Assembly: GCF_012912005.1 (NCBI RefSeq)
Contig: NZ_JABBEA010000006.1
Location: 124,001-188,000 of the forward strand
Reading direction: 5' to 3'
DNA: 64,000 bases
DNA from: Paenibacillus sp. SZ31
Lineage (GTDB): Bacteria > Bacillota > Bacilli > Paenibacillales > Paenibacillaceae
Position numbers and translations under genes: made by a program. Position 1 is the first letter of the stretch. The number at the start of each line of letters is the position of its first letter. Below the pieces are notes generated by a model. The model saw nothing but the letters and a program-made list of their open reading frames with translations. It made no database searches and was not told the DNA's origin. Shown one piece after another: positions 1 through 9,143 of this stretch.

Positions 1-181
1 TCAGATCCAGCAGCGTTTCCGTCGATATGGCATATTCTTGTCCCTGCTGGCCATTAACTATAGCCGATCCTGCATGTGCTCCCGAAACATGAAGCTGTCC
101 TGCAATAAAAGGTAGAAGCATGATGGTAACCATGCAGAGTTCACTTGCGGTTGTAACGAATTTGGTTCCTTTACGCTCCAT
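1..181 (-). CDS. N-terminal part of a secreted protein, cut by the window edge
   Basis: The frame is open from the ATG at 181 to base 1 without a stop, so only about 60 residues are visible. They read as a signal peptide: basic start MERKGTKF, a hydrophobic core around residues 15-27, and a likely cleavage site after SGAHA, followed by a polar stretch. A second ATG at 187 is less likely because the AGGAG site would be too close; from 181 the spacing is about 8 bases. The mature domain lies outside the window, so no function can be given. It lies 135 bases downstream of fosB on the same strand; no terminator was recognised between them. Confidence 0.6.
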   Translation of the reverse strand, partial: MERKGTKFVTTASELCMVTIMLLPFIAGQLHVSGAHAGSAIVNGQQGQEYAISTETLLDL

Positions 182-316
182 GCTCATCTCTCCTCATGTT
201 TATAATTGGGTAGCATAATCCACCATCGATTCCTGGCAACCTAAGACGTATTTTACGGATAATCGCAATGACTTTAAACACGTTAATCCCCATTTACCTC
301 CACTTGCACAACCATT

Positions 317-736
317 TCACGGATAAAAGGTCATATGAGCCTTGTCTTCGCGATAATAATCCAGCCTTTGCTTCATCGTACCTGTATGCAGTTCAAACAG
401 ATGACCATCCGGATCAGTAAAATAAACAGATAATGCATCCCGCGGATCCCTTGGCCTTCCCGAAAGAATGTCCGCCCCGGCTGCTCGCAGCTGCTGCACA
501 GACGCTTCGAACTCCTCTTCTGTAACGGTAAATGCAATATGGGTATAGGTTCGTTCCGTATAGTTGCGAATTACATCCTCCTGATTCAGAGCGATCCACA
601 GACCGGCAAGCTCAAAATACGCCAGTTTGCGTCCTTTCACCTGAATCTGGGCACCGAGAGCCTGCTCATAAAAGGTAATGGCCCGCTCCAGATTGGATAC
701 GGAAAAGCACAAATGATTAATTCCCTGAATATTCAT
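317..736 (-). CDS. fosB: Metallothiol transferase FosB (fosfomycin resistance)
   Basis: FosB adds bacillithiol or cysteine to the epoxide of fosfomycin in the cytoplasm and so inactivates the drug. The 139-residue length is the family norm. The protein is a single glyoxalase/VOC fold with the pattern of Bacillus FosB: start MNIQGINHLCFSVSNL, then GRKLAYFELAGLWIALN, YTHIAFTV, YFTDPDGH and FELHTGT. The three expected metal ligands are present: His8, His66 and Glu115. The residues RLDYYREDK near the C-terminus also match FosB. An AGGAG lies just upstream of the ATG at 736. FosA or FosX is less likely because the C-terminal part follows FosB. It is a single-gene unit next to a secreted-protein gene. 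Confidence 0.93.
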   Translation of the reverse strand: MNIQGINHLCFSVSNLERAITFYEQALGAQIQVKGRKLAYFELAGLWIALNQEDVIRNYTERTYTHIAFTVTEEEFEASVQQLRAAGADILSGRPRDPRDALSVYFTDPDGHLFELHTGTMKQRLDYYREDKAHMTFYP

Positions 737-891
737 GTGGCTCCTGACACCTCCATCAATTTAAGGACCTATCCTTATTATGGTATATTTTGCGCAAAAA
801 ACAACAGCTCTGCTGCCTCCTCTCGCACCTTCTTCTGGGCGAATGCATAGTTTATCCGTATCAATGAACGCTTGAGGAGGATGTAAAGCGA

Positions 892-1791
892 ATGAATCCT
901 GTCTATCCTTTTTATGGTGAGAAAACGGTGTGTAAAGAGCAAAAGCTGGCATTCCCACCCCAGCATCAGGACCAGCAACCCGGTCTGGAAACCCTGATGG
1001 TGCCTGAACCAATCAGTGAAGATCCTGCCTATATCGGTAGCTGCAAACTCCAAGACAAAGTTGCCATTATTACGGGTGGTGACAGTGGAATCGGCCGGGC
1101 GGCCGCCATCGCTTTTGCCAAGGAAGGTGCAGATATCGTCATTGCTTATCTATATGAACGGACAGATGCCGAAAGGACGCGCGAGCGGATTGAGGAACTG
1201 GGACAGCGCTGTCTGTTAATCGAGATTGATCTCCGCCTAAAGAAAAACTGTGAGGCTGTCATTCGCTCGACGATGGAAACCTATGGAAAGATCGACATTC
1301 TGGTCAACAACCATGGCGTACAGTATGTGCAGCCAAGCATTGTTGATATTACGGAAGAGCAGCTGTACCATACCTTTCAGACGAATGTGTTCGCCTATTT
1401 CTTTCTGATCCAGGCCGCGCTCCCGCATCTGTGCAAAGGTGCCTCCATCATCAATACGGCTTCCATCACGGCATACAAAGGCGATACCCAACTGATCGAC
1501 TACTCTTCCACCAAGGGAGCCGTGATCTCCCTGACTCGTGTACTCGCCCAATCGCTCGCTGCACAGGGAATCCGCGTGAATTCCGTTGCCCCCGGCCCCA
1601 TCTGGACACCCCTCATTCCTGCCAGCTTTTCGGCTGAGGATGTGCAGGTATTTGGAACGGGTACGCCCATGGGTCGGGCTGGCCAGCCTTACGAACTGGC
1701 GGCAGCTTACGTCTATCTCGCTTCCCGCGATTCATCCTACGTCACCGGTGAATGCATTCATGTGAATGGCGGCGATATGGTAACGACTTAG
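892..1791 (+). CDS. SDR family oxidoreductase (YhdF/YdaD-like general stress type)
   Basis: A short-chain dehydrogenase, 299 residues, with the roughly 40-residue N-terminal extension typical of the YhdF/YdaD/YhxC group. The Rossmann nucleotide site is TGGDSGIGRA (61-70), followed by the NNHG motif near 139-142. The catalytic set Ser191, Tyr204 and Lys208 lies in TASITAY and DYSSTKGA, with the VNSVAPGPIWTPL segment after it. It should reduce or oxidise a carbonyl/alcohol with NAD(P); the substrate cannot be read from sequence. A GAGGAGG precedes the ATG by about 11 bases. The gamma-glutamyltransferase gene follows on the same strand after about 146 bases. Confidence 0.88.
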   Translation: MNPVYPFYGEKTVCKEQKLAFPPQHQDQQPGLETLMVPEPISEDPAYIGSCKLQDKVAIITGGDSGIGRAAAIAFAKEGADIVIAYLYERTDAERTRERIEELGQRCLLIEIDLRLKKNCEAVIRSTMETYGKIDILVNNHGVQYVQPSIVDITEEQLYHTFQTNVFAYFFLIQAALPHLCKGASIINTASITAYKGDTQLIDYSSTKGAVISLTRVLAQSLAAQGIRVNSVAPGPIWTPLIPASFSAEDVQVFGTGTPMGRAGQPYELAAAYVYLASRDSSYVTGECIHVNGGDMVTT

Positions 1792-1937
1792 GGTAATGTG
1801 GGTGATATCGTTAACTGATGTCAGGTTGGATTTGGCAGGTGTGGCAGGATATCGGTGGTCCGGTTACGAAGAGGGTTAGGAGTATGATCCGGTTATACCG
1901 GAACCTGACATCTTGCGACAAGGAGCTGAACAACCTG

Positions 1938-3548
1938 ATGAACTTCGATCCACTCTACCAACCGTATCCCTCTTACCGCGTGCCTGTGTATGCGAAACAA
2001 GGCATGGTCGCCACGTCACAGCCACTGGCTGCACAAGCTGGTCTCGATATTTTGAAAAAAGGCGGCAACGCCATTGATGCCGCCATTGCAACTGCGGCAG
2101 CACTCACCGTGCTGGAGCCTACGTCCAATGGCATTGGCGGCGATGCTTTTGCCCTCGTCTGGACCGAGGGCAAACTGCATGGCCTGAATGCCAGCGGCCC
2201 TGCGCCTCAGGGCATATCCATTGAGGCGCTTCAAGCGGCAGGCCATACGGAGATGCCGAAGCTTGGGGTTGTTCCGGTGACGGTACCTGGCGCACCGGCG
2301 GGTTGGGCTGAGCTGAGCCGCCGTTTCGGGCGGCTCACACTGGCGGAAGCGCTGGAACCGGCCATCCGCTATGCGGAGGAAGGTTACCCGCTTGCGCCTG
2401 GGCTGGCCCGCCACTGGGCAAGGGCAGCCGAGATCTATGCACGCCAGGGTGATGCGGAGGCAGGGCGTGCGTGGTTTGAGACATTTGCTCCAGGCGGGCG
2501 TATTCCCGCAGCTGGAGAGATGTGGCGCTCGCCGGATCACGCGGCGACTTTGCGCCAGATTGGCGAGAGCGAAGCGCGAGACTTTTACGAAGGGGAACTG
2601 GCGGAACGCATTCATTCCTTTATGGCAGAGCACGGTGGTTATCTGACCAAAGATGACCTGGCGGCATTCCAGCCCGAGTGGGTTGATCCCATCTCCGTCT
2701 CCTATCGCGGATACGATGTGTGGGAGATTCCGCCGAATGGACAAGGGCTGATTGCTCTCGCGGCGCTTAATCTGTTGAAAGGTTACGAGTTCGACGAGAA
2801 AGAATCCGTTCAGGCGTATCATCAGCAGCTCGAAGCCATGAAGCTGGCATTTGCCGATGGGGAGAAATATATTACCGAAGAACGCAAAATGGGTGTGACG
2901 GTGGAGGAACTGCTATCCGAGGCATACGCGGAAGAACGGCGCAAACTCATTGGTGATATCGCACGTGCACCTGAGGCAGGTGATCCACGTGCAAGTGGAA
3001 CAGTCTATCTGGCTACGGCGGACGGTGAAGGTAACATGGTTTCCTTTATCCAGAGTAACTATATGGGCTTCGGGTCTGGATTGGTTGTTCCGGGGACAGG
3101 CATTGCTTTGCAGAATCGCGGACATAATTTCTCACTGGACCCGAATCATGCAAATGCCTTGGAGCCAGGCAAACGAACGTATCACACGATCATTCCGGGG
3201 TTTCTCACCCGCGGCAGTGAAGCGGTTGGGCCATTCGGTGTCATGGGCGGTTTCATGCAGCCGCAGGGTCATGTGCAGGTGGTCATGAATACGATCGATT
3301 ATCACCTGAACCCACAGGCCGCACTGGATTCTCCACGCTGGCAGTGGACGAAGGGCAAAACCATTCTTGTGGAACCGTGTTTCCCGCAGCACATTGCACA
3401 GGCACTCGCCCGCAAAGGACATGATATTCAAGTGGCGCTCGATCCATCCCAGTTTGGACGCGGTCAGATCATCTGGCGCAACCCGGACAATGGCGTATTA
3501 TGCGGGGGTACGGAAACCCGAGCGGATGGCTCGATTGCGGCTTGGTAA
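1938..3548 (+). CDS. Gamma-glutamyltransferase, YwrD-like
   Basis: Member of the N-terminal-nucleophile gamma-glutamyltransferase family, which splits gamma-glutamyl bonds such as that of glutathione. The open frame extends 40 codons further upstream, but homology begins at MNFDPLYQPYPSYRVPVYA, and an AAGGAG stands 12 bases before this ATG, so I start here (536 residues). Family landmarks are LKKGGNAIDAAIATAAALTV, EPTSNGIGGDAFALVW, LHGLNASGPAP and the self-cleavage site at GTVYLATADGEGNMVS, whose first Thr is the expected nucleophile of the small subunit. There is no signal peptide, so unlike secreted Ggt it is probably cytoplasmic, as for YwrD. A strong terminator follows at 3611. Confidence 0.88.
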   Translation: MNFDPLYQPYPSYRVPVYAKQGMVATSQPLAAQAGLDILKKGGNAIDAAIATAAALTVLEPTSNGIGGDAFALVWTEGKLHGLNASGPAPQGISIEALQAAGHTEMPKLGVVPVTVPGAPAGWAELSRRFGRLTLAEALEPAIRYAEEGYPLAPGLARHWARAAEIYARQGDAEAGRAWFETFAPGGRIPAAGEMWRSPDHAATLRQIGESEARDFYEGELAERIHSFMAEHGGYLTKDDLAAFQPEWVDPISVSYRGYDVWEIPPNGQGLIALAALNLLKGYEFDEKESVQAYHQQLEAMKLAFADGEKYITEERKMGVTVEELLSEAYAEERRKLIGDIARAPEAGDPRASGTVYLATADGEGNMVSFIQSNYMGFGSGLVVPGTGIALQNRGHNFSLDPNHANALEPGKRTYHTIIPGFLTRGSEAVGPFGVMGGFMQPQGHVQVVMNTIDYHLNPQAALDSPRWQWTKGKTILVEPCFPQHIAQALARKGHDIQVALDPSQFGRGQIIWRNPDNGVLCGGTETRADGSIAAW

Positions 3549-3610
3549 ACTCATGTCATTTCAATATAGGGACAAACCAGCTATGAACCATATATGATGT
3601 TATTCAAAGG

Positions 3611-3651
3611 CACAACAGAGATGATTCATGTCATCTCTGTTGTGTCTTTTT
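3611..3651 (+). terminator. Rho-independent terminator after the gamma-glutamyltransferase gene
   Basis: A perfect 14-bp stem (CACAACAGAGATGA with its complement) encloses a 6-base loop and is followed by TCTTTTT. Confidence 0.92.
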
Positions 3652-3777
3652 GGGGCTTTAAACGTCAGTAAACAACAGACTGTAGTTCATTAGGTACCCT
3701 TTTAACCAGAGAAATGTAAAACTAATGTATAATTCATGAAACATATTTAGATTTTCGTAAATTTTCACTACATACCA

Positions 3778-3805
3778 TAAAACACAGTACCTCTCTGTCC
3801 GATAT
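3778..3805 (+). promoter_or_regulatory. Candidate sigma-D (motility) promoter for the BMP-chemoreceptor unit
   Basis: TCCGATAT at 3798-3805 matches 7 of 8 bases of the sigma-D -10 element GCCGATAT. A TAAAA run at 3778-3782 lies at about the right distance for the -35 element (15-16 bases). The second chemoreceptor gene of this window has an exact GCCGATAT upstream. The rest of the 260-base gap 3652-3915 shows no gene or recognisable riboswitch. Confidence 0.5.
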
Positions 3806-3915
3806 AGATAAAGGGAAATCCTCACCACACGTGTCATCCATGTATACGTACTTCCCTACACCTGAAGAACAATTCAGATCAGAAAAATGCGACTACAGAA
3901 ATGAGGGTACCACAC

Positions 3916-4929
3916 ATGAAAACAAACAAGAACAGACGCGCAGGTCTAGGTCTCACATTAATGATGATCCTGACGGTACTGATCCTGGGGGCATGTTCCG
4001 CCAATAATACAACAACGGCAACAGACACAAGAACAAAGGTTGGAATCGTGCTGACGGAAGTAGGTCTGGGAGACCGTTCTTTTAATGATGCTGCTTTTGA
4101 TGGACTGGTTCAGGCCAGAGACGAGAAAAGCATTGTCTTTGACTATCGTGAACCGGGCGGGAATTTAACTGCCGAAGCTGCTTTTGAGGAGTTTGCGGAA
4201 TCCAAATTCGATCTGATTATCGGTCTGAGTGATACGGTCCAAGCAGATATGGAGAAGGTTGCAGCCAAATATCCCGACCAGCAGTTCCTTCTAATTGACA
4301 GCCAGTCCGAACTGCCTAACATTGCCTCTATTTCATTCCGGGCGGAAGAGGGAAGTTATCTGGCGGGTGTTATTGCCGCTATGGCTTCAACAGAGGATCA
4401 TGTCGGTTTCATTGGTGGCATGGAGATACCGGTCCTTCATAATTTCGAGCAGGGTTTTGAACAAGGTGTTCTGGCAGTCAAGCCGGATGCAACCGTTGAT
4501 GTCGTCTACGCAGGGGACTTCGGTAATGCCGATCTGGGTGAGCAACTCGCTGCACAGATGATTCAAGAAAAGGGCGCTGACGTGATCTATGTAGCTGCTG
4601 GCCTCACAGGCGTGGGTGCACTGACGGAGATTCAGAAATTAGGGAAATATGCCATCGGCGTAGATACCGATCAATTCTTTTTGGCGGAAAAAGCCATTCT
4701 TACGTCCATGCTGAAAAATGTGGATGTATCCATCTATAATGCCGTTAACTCGTTTATTCAAAACAATCATGCCTTCCCTCAAAAGGAAATCGTGGAGGGG
4801 CTGGCGGAGAACGCCGTGGGTCTGACCGCTCTACATAATATCACGCTCAGTGATGAACAGCAGAAAACCTTCGAAGATCTGAAAACACAGATCTCTTCCG
4901 GTCAAATCAAAATTACGCTTGATCAATAA
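3916..4929 (+). CDS. BMP-family substrate-binding lipoprotein
   Basis: A periplasmic-binding-type lipoprotein of the basic membrane protein (BMP/Med/PnrA) family, whose known members bind nucleosides outside the membrane. The signal peptide ends in the lipobox LGAC, so the mature protein would be anchored by a lipidated Cys. Family segments are [20 protein letters not shown], the FDLIIGL core, [30 protein letters not shown] and [10 protein letters not shown] use the ATG at 3916 because GAGG sits 9 bases upstream; an in-frame ATG at 3901 has no ribosome site. No ABC permease or ATPase gene is near; instead a chemoreceptor gene starts 26 bases downstream. It may therefore act as a ligand-presenting protein for that receptor rather than for transport (inference). 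Confidence 0.82.
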   Translation: MKTNKNRRAGLGLTLMMILTVLILGACSANNTTTATDTRTKVGIVLTEVGLGDRSFNDAAFDGLVQARDEKSIVFDYREPGGNLTAEAAFEEFAESKFDLIIGLSDTVQADMEKVAAKYPDQQFLLIDSQSELPNIASISFRAEEGSYLAGVIAAMASTEDHVGFIGGMEIPVLHNFEQGFEQGVLAVKPDATVDVVYAGDFGNADLGEQLAAQMIQEKGADVIYVAAGLTGVGALTEIQKLGKYAIGVDTDQFFLAEKAILTSMLKNVDVSIYNAVNSFIQNNHAFPQKEIVEGLAENAVGLTALHNITLSDEQQKTFEDLKTQISSGQIKITLDQ

Positions 4930-4955
4930 CCCATCGGATTCGAGGAGGTACGCAC

Positions 4956-6608
4956 ATGAAACTACAGGGAAAACTGATACTTAATGCTCTGATCTCGCTA
5001 CTTCTATGCCTTGCGCTGGTAGCTTATATCATTATGGAATTGCTCGGTATGAATGCCAAAAATCAAAATTTGGTACCTGCCATGCTCAAGGTTAGTGAAC
5101 TGAACGCCAATCAGATCCAGACCCAGCAAGCGCTGGATGTCTATTCGTTCTCCATGACAGCAGGCAGCCAGGACGCAGTGCTTCGCTTGCTGGATGAAGG
5201 CCAAACGATGATTCAAGAGCTTACGGACGGATTACTTGAAACGGATCAACAGTTGCAGCTTATTCAGTCCATCCAGATGAAACTCACTGCTCTGAGTCAG
5301 GGAGCCACCGAAGCCATGACAGCGATGGACGGGGCGGAAGCGAAACGGTATAGCACTCGGGTTCGGGGCATACAGAATGATATCTATTCGTTGGATGAAA
5401 TAACTCAGGATCGATATGATCAATATACCGTTGATTTGGAGCGTGATATCCAGCAAACGTGGCAAGTCGCTCTCGGTGGAGCCATCGTATTGCTCGTCGC
5501 CGTGATGCTGTTTAATATGTATACTTCACGTCAGATCGCCAAGCGTATTCGTACGCTCAAAGATGCGGCAGGACAAATTGCGGACGGTGACCTTACCGGA
5601 CAATTACCGGAAGCTCGGGGCAAGGATGAACTTGATGACCTTAGTCGCTCCTTCGGTATCATGACCCATAATATCCGAGGTATTATTCAATCCATCGGTG
5701 CAGCGGGTCACCGTGTCGATCTGATGGCGCAAGACATTGATCGTGGCAACGATACAGCCCAAGCGATTGTGCAGCAGGTATCCCGTACCACGGAGGAACT
5801 ATCGATTGGTAGTCAAAAGATTGCTGAGGATCTGAGTGAAACGGTGATGGTCGTGGACAAAATGCAGTCTACCTTCAACAGTAATCTGGAGGCCACTTCC
5901 CAATCGGTGATCGATGGTCGTGAAGTATTAACTACCGTTGAGGAAGGCCATAAGGCTGTAGCGGAACAACTCCGTCTGGCAGAAGTGAATCGTCTGGCGA
6001 TGTCCGAGGTGGAACAGACGGTGCGAGAACTGGAAGACAGCGCGGTTCGAATCACCACGATGACTGCATATGTATCAGAGATTGCCAAGCAGACGACCAT
6101 GCTCTCGTTAAATGCCTCTATTGAGGCTGCTCGCGCCGGAGAAGCCGGACGTGGCTTTGCTGTCGTTGCAGGTGAGGTGAATAAACTTGCCGAACAATCT
6201 GCGCAATCGGTCAAGCATATCTACGCGGCTGTTGGCGAGATCACAACCTCCATGGACAAGGTGAAGAACTCGGTAGCGCAAAGCATGCAGCTATTCGGGG
6301 AACAGGAACAAGCCACCGGTCAGACCCGGGAATCCTTTTCTGCCATTCGGGGAAGTGTGGAGCGTATTAGTACCGGCATCCATCAGCTTGCTGAGGACAT
6401 GCAGCACTCCAATGAACTCAGTACGCAGGTGCAACAGGCCATTGAAAATATCAGTGCCATCACTGAGCAGTCGGCTGCCAGCAGTGAAGAGATCACCGCC
6501 TCCACGTCGGAACAACAACGTTCCTTCGCCGAAGCGAGTATCAAGGTGAAGTCACTGCGTGATATCAGTGCAGAGATGCATCAGGAGTTGTTGCGTTTCC
6601 GGCTGTAG
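4956..6608 (+). CDS. Methyl-accepting chemotaxis protein
   Basis: A membrane chemoreceptor of 550 residues that signals to CheA/CheW. TM1 is at about residues 7-29 ([20 protein letters not shown]), followed by an extracytoplasmic four-helix-type sensor of about 140 residues and TM2 near 170-190 ([16 protein letters not shown]). A HAMP domain follows (about 190-245) and then the coiled-coil signalling domain. The tip is intact: [18 protein letters not shown], then [18 protein letters not shown]. The ribosome site GAGGAGG is strong. It follows the BMP lipoprotein gene by 26 bases and very likely shares its transcript, which suggests the lipoprotein delivers the ligand. The ligand itself cannot be read from sequence. 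A terminator at 6659 ends the unit. Confidence 0.93.
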   Translation: MKLQGKLILNALISLLLCLALVAYIIMELLGMNAKNQNLVPAMLKVSELNANQIQTQQALDVYSFSMTAGSQDAVLRLLDEGQTMIQELTDGLLETDQQLQLIQSIQMKLTALSQGATEAMTAMDGAEAKRYSTRVRGIQNDIYSLDEITQDRYDQYTVDLERDIQQTWQVALGGAIVLLVAVMLFNMYTSRQIAKRIRTLKDAAGQIADGDLTGQLPEARGKDELDDLSRSFGIMTHNIRGIIQSIGAAGHRVDLMAQDIDRGNDTAQAIVQQVSRTTEELSIGSQKIAEDLSETVMVVDKMQSTFNSNLEATSQSVIDGREVLTTVEEGHKAVAEQLRLAEVNRLAMSEVEQTVRELEDSAVRITTMTAYVSEIAKQTTMLSLNASIEAARAGEAGRGFAVVAGEVNKLAEQSAQSVKHIYAAVGEITTSMDKVKNSVAQSMQLFGEQEQATGQTRESFSAIRGSVERISTGIHQLAEDMQHSNELSTQVQQAIENISAITEQSAASSEEITASTSEQQRSFAEASIKVKSLRDISAEMHQELLRFRL

Positions 6609-6658
6609 GCAGGCGTGATTCGCTGAATACAGTAAGGATGAAAAGGCTGGAATAGCAG

Positions 6659-6704
6659 AAAACCTCCAGTTTCTCTTGTAATGAGAGAAGCTGGAGGTTT
6701 TTTA
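6659..6704 (+). terminator. Rho-independent terminator after the chemoreceptor gene
   Basis: AACCTCCAG pairs with CTGGAGGTT, with a second TTCTCT/AGAGAA portion inside, followed by a run of T. It lies between convergent genes and may also work for the opposite strand. Confidence 0.85.
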
Positions 6705-6736
6705 TTCGTTGGTTTATTTATTTGGCCGGTTTACGC

Positions 6737-7369
6737 TTAATAACCTACCGTAAACCGTGCTTGAACAAACTGCGGATCGTCCAGTTCATCCACCAAAGCC
6801 GCTGCAAAATCACCAACCGAAATCGAGCTTTCCCCGATATCATCCGTAATCACCCGGTTCATGCCAACCCGGAACTGGCCGGTTCGACGTCCTGTTGTGA
6901 TTGTCGCGGCAGGACTCATATACGTCCAGTGAATACCTGATGCTTCAATCAGGTCGTATGCTTCTGCATGTGCTTTTGCCAGGGGTTTCACTTCTTCCGG
7001 GAAACCCGGCGTGTCCATTAGCATCTCACCGGAATCGGTCATCAAACTTCCTGCTCCACCAACTACAACCAGACGTCCTGCTTTTGCCCGGCGCACACCC
7101 TCGATCAACGAACGTGTCACTTCCAGCATCTCTTCTTCTCCACCGAACTTCGGTCCATATGCACTCACAACCACTTCTTGACCCGCTGCAAAATCAGCCA
7201 CCTGATCCGGGTTAAGCAGATCGCCCTGTTCCACACGCAAGCGTTCATGTACCATCTCGACTTTCGACGGGTCACGCACCACCGCTGTCACTTCATGCCC
7301 ACGATCCATCAGCTCCCACAGTATCGTCTTGCCAATCGCTCCGGTCGCTCCAAAAATAGCTACTTTCAT
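6737..7369 (-). CDS. NAD(P)-dependent oxidoreductase, NmrA/YwnB-like
   Basis: An atypical short-chain dehydrogenase of 210 residues with one NAD(P)-binding Rossmann domain. The dinucleotide site is FGATGAIG near the N-terminus, followed by VTAVVRDP and VEQGDL. Further family segments are RLVVVGGAGSL and the WTYMSPAA strand. There is no classical Tyr-x3-Lys pair, as in other members of this group, which are mostly annotated as NADH-flavin reductases or epimerase-like proteins. The exact substrate is unknown. The ribosome site AGAGG is 8 bases from the ATG. It stands alone, between a convergent chemoreceptor gene and an acetyltransferase gene. Confidence 0.82.
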   Translation of the reverse strand: MKVAIFGATGAIGKTILWELMDRGHEVTAVVRDPSKVEMVHERLRVEQGDLLNPDQVADFAAGQEVVVSAYGPKFGGEEEMLEVTRSLIEGVRRAKAGRLVVVGGAGSLMTDSGEMLMDTPGFPEEVKPLAKAHAEAYDLIEASGIHWTYMSPAATITTGRRTGQFRVGMNRVITDDIGESSISVGDFAAALVDELDDPQFVQARFTVGY

Positions 7370-7601
7370 ATGAATTTCCTCTTTTCTGTAGATATCATCT
7401 TGTCAACTTACCGTTATTTTAATACTTAATCCTATTGTTATATACCTTAAACGGCTCACGCCATCTTAAACCGGATGTGAACACTTGTAAACCTATCTCT
7501 TACAGCTTATATGTAGAAAACCAATCTTCACTTCTCTAACGGAAGAAACGCCGCCACTCAGAAGTATCCCCTCTCCCCACCATCAAGCAACATGGATCAT
7601 G

Positions 7602-7623
7602 AAAAAAAGCCGCTAATGCGGCT
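7602..7623 (-). terminator. Rho-independent terminator after the GNAT gene
   Basis: Read on the minus strand, AGCCGC-ATTA-GCGGCT is followed by seven T. The rest of the gap 7370-7601 shows nothing I can name. Confidence 0.8.
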
Positions 7624-7687
7624 ATACTGAGATGATTTCATCATGATATGAAGTTTAATCTCACACCAAAATTCAGTTTCCGTTCCG

Positions 7688-8116
7688 TTAGGTAGTCGGC
7701 CCTTCTTCTCCCTGCCTCCACCACATGCCCTCCGATTTCGGGCTGGTGTATTCAAATCCAAATTGAGCATACAGACGATCAGCCGGAACATCCGCCAGAA
7801 GACTGACCAAACCGCGAGCAGGCACAACGGCACGCAGATAATTCATAATCTCGCTCATGATCAGTTTTCCATAACCCATGCCCTGAACATCCGGGTGTAC
7901 AGCAATATCGACGACCTGAAAAAAACAACCGCCATCTCCAATTACTCGCCCCATACCTACCAGCATATCTTCTTCACGTAGACTTACAGCAAACAAGCTA
8001 TTCGGTAGTCCAATCTCCGCCCCTTCCCTGCTCATTGCACTAAGGCCGGCAATCTGCCGCAGGGCAAGGTACTCCACTGCTGCGGGTGGTGTGTGTTCAA
8101 TTTTCACTTGATCCAT
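7688..8116 (-). CDS. GNAT family N-acetyltransferase
   Basis: A small (142 residues) acetyl-CoA-dependent acyltransferase of the GNAT fold. The acetyl-CoA binding motif A is visible as VVDIAVHPDVQGMGYGKLIM (the Q/RxxGxG/A loop is QGMGYG), preceded by the strand MLVGMGRVIGDGG and followed by the C-terminal LYAQFGFEYTSP segment. Proteins of this type acetylate small amines or other acceptors; the acceptor is not readable here. GAGAGGGG lies about 8 bases before the ATG. It is followed by its own terminator and is probably monocistronic, although the Imm11-like gene lies 28 bases upstream on the same strand and could be co-transcribed. Confidence 0.87.
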   Translation of the reverse strand: MDQVKIEHTPPAAVEYLALRQIAGLSAMSREGAEIGLPNSLFAVSLREEDMLVGMGRVIGDGGCFFQVVDIAVHPDVQGMGYGKLIMSEIMNYLRAVVPARGLVSLLADVPADRLYAQFGFEYTSPKSEGMWWRQGEEGPTT

Positions 8117-8144
8117 GAATTGTACCCCTCTCCAACAAAATAAA

Positions 8145-8963
8145 TTATTCTTTTATTCTGTCAACCACATGCCACGACTTTAACAGTAACACAGGAGGGA
8201 TATATAGAGGTATCAGCCACTGGTAAGACAAATCTTTAAGCAACTGACCCAGCCATAACTGTCCCTGATCATCCAATCGCATCCTCCACGGACCGCTAGT
8301 CATGGTTCCTCCCTGATCTAGAAGTTCACGGGCATCATCATAGCAATACTCTTCTCCTTTATTTCGTTCAATTTCTTCAAGAGCTGCATCATATACCCGT
8401 TGCTGCTCTTCTTCCATTTCCTTTGTAAAGTCAGAATCATATATCACGGAAAAGTTAAGCCCTTTGAGCTTACGCTCTTCAATCCATTCTTTAAACTTTT
8501 CTGTAACAAAGACCTGCACACCAGGAGTTTCCTTAATCTTGAACATACACGTTCCTTCCGGTATTTTGGCAGGATCGAATACAAGCTTGTTAAACCGTGC
8601 CCAAGACCCATCTTTGAATCTACCAATATCAGAACGATGATAATCAACACAATCCAATATATTAGTAACATTTAGTATGAACAATTCCATATTATCATTC
8701 GTTATGGGCAAAAATTCTACTTCGCTCGTTAATAAACTCTCTTTCTCCATCATCTCTTTAACTCTTTTTGAGAACACAGGTTTACCGATATGGTAATTCA
8801 GAAAATCCTTGTATGATTTTTTATAAAGGGTTTCTAAACTTATTGTTGTCCATCCTTTTATTTTAGATTGACCGTGGAAATCACTATTAATTGGATGATG
8901 ATCATCTTCCACTGAAGCTAGGACCTTCGTTTTCGTATCATGATTAAACCTATAAAATTTCAT
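8145..8963 (-). CDS. Imm11-like (DUF1629) orphan immunity protein
   Basis: A soluble protein of 272 residues without signal peptide or membrane segment. The middle part (MELFILNVTNILDCVDY, then the FDPAKIPEGTCMFKI and VFVTEKFKEWIEERKLKGL segments) follows the pattern of the Imm11/DUF1629 immunity family found beside polymorphic toxins. Those proteins neutralise a cognate toxin in the cytoplasm. No toxin or secretion gene lies next to it, so it would be an orphan immunity gene. The C-terminal 70 residues, rich in Glu and ending in a hydrophobic WLIPLYIPPVLLL stretch, go beyond the core domain. The start is supported by GGTGGGGAG just upstream. Family assignment is from memory of the pattern and is moderately sure. 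Confidence 0.6.
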   Translation of the reverse strand: MKFYRFNHDTKTKVLASVEDDHHPINSDFHGQSKIKGWTTISLETLYKKSYKDFLNYHIGKPVFSKRVKEMMEKESLLTSEVEFLPITNDNMELFILNVTNILDCVDYHRSDIGRFKDGSWARFNKLVFDPAKIPEGTCMFKIKETPGVQVFVTEKFKEWIEERKLKGLNFSVIYDSDFTKEMEEEQQRVYDAALEEIERNKGEEYCYDDARELLDQGGTMTSGPWRMRLDDQGQLWLGQLLKDLSYQWLIPLYIPPVLLLKSWHVVDRIKE

Positions 8964-9143
8964 TTCTCCCCACCTTAAAATCTTTCTATTATAATTACAT
9001 CTGTGTCACTGAGCTACTCTATGTATCATGACTTTAACATATGAATTCTGCTTGAATTCATCTACTTCCTGTGTAATAGTGAGAGAAAGCTTACGTGAAG
9101 CGTGTTTCTTGATACGTGAAGTTGCTGCAAAGGAGGAACAATT

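Noticed and set aside
2016..2822. Long antisense frame (268 codons) in the gamma-glutamyltransferase gene
   Set aside because: It is the complementary-strand shadow of a well-supported enzyme gene and has no ribosome site or recognisable domain.
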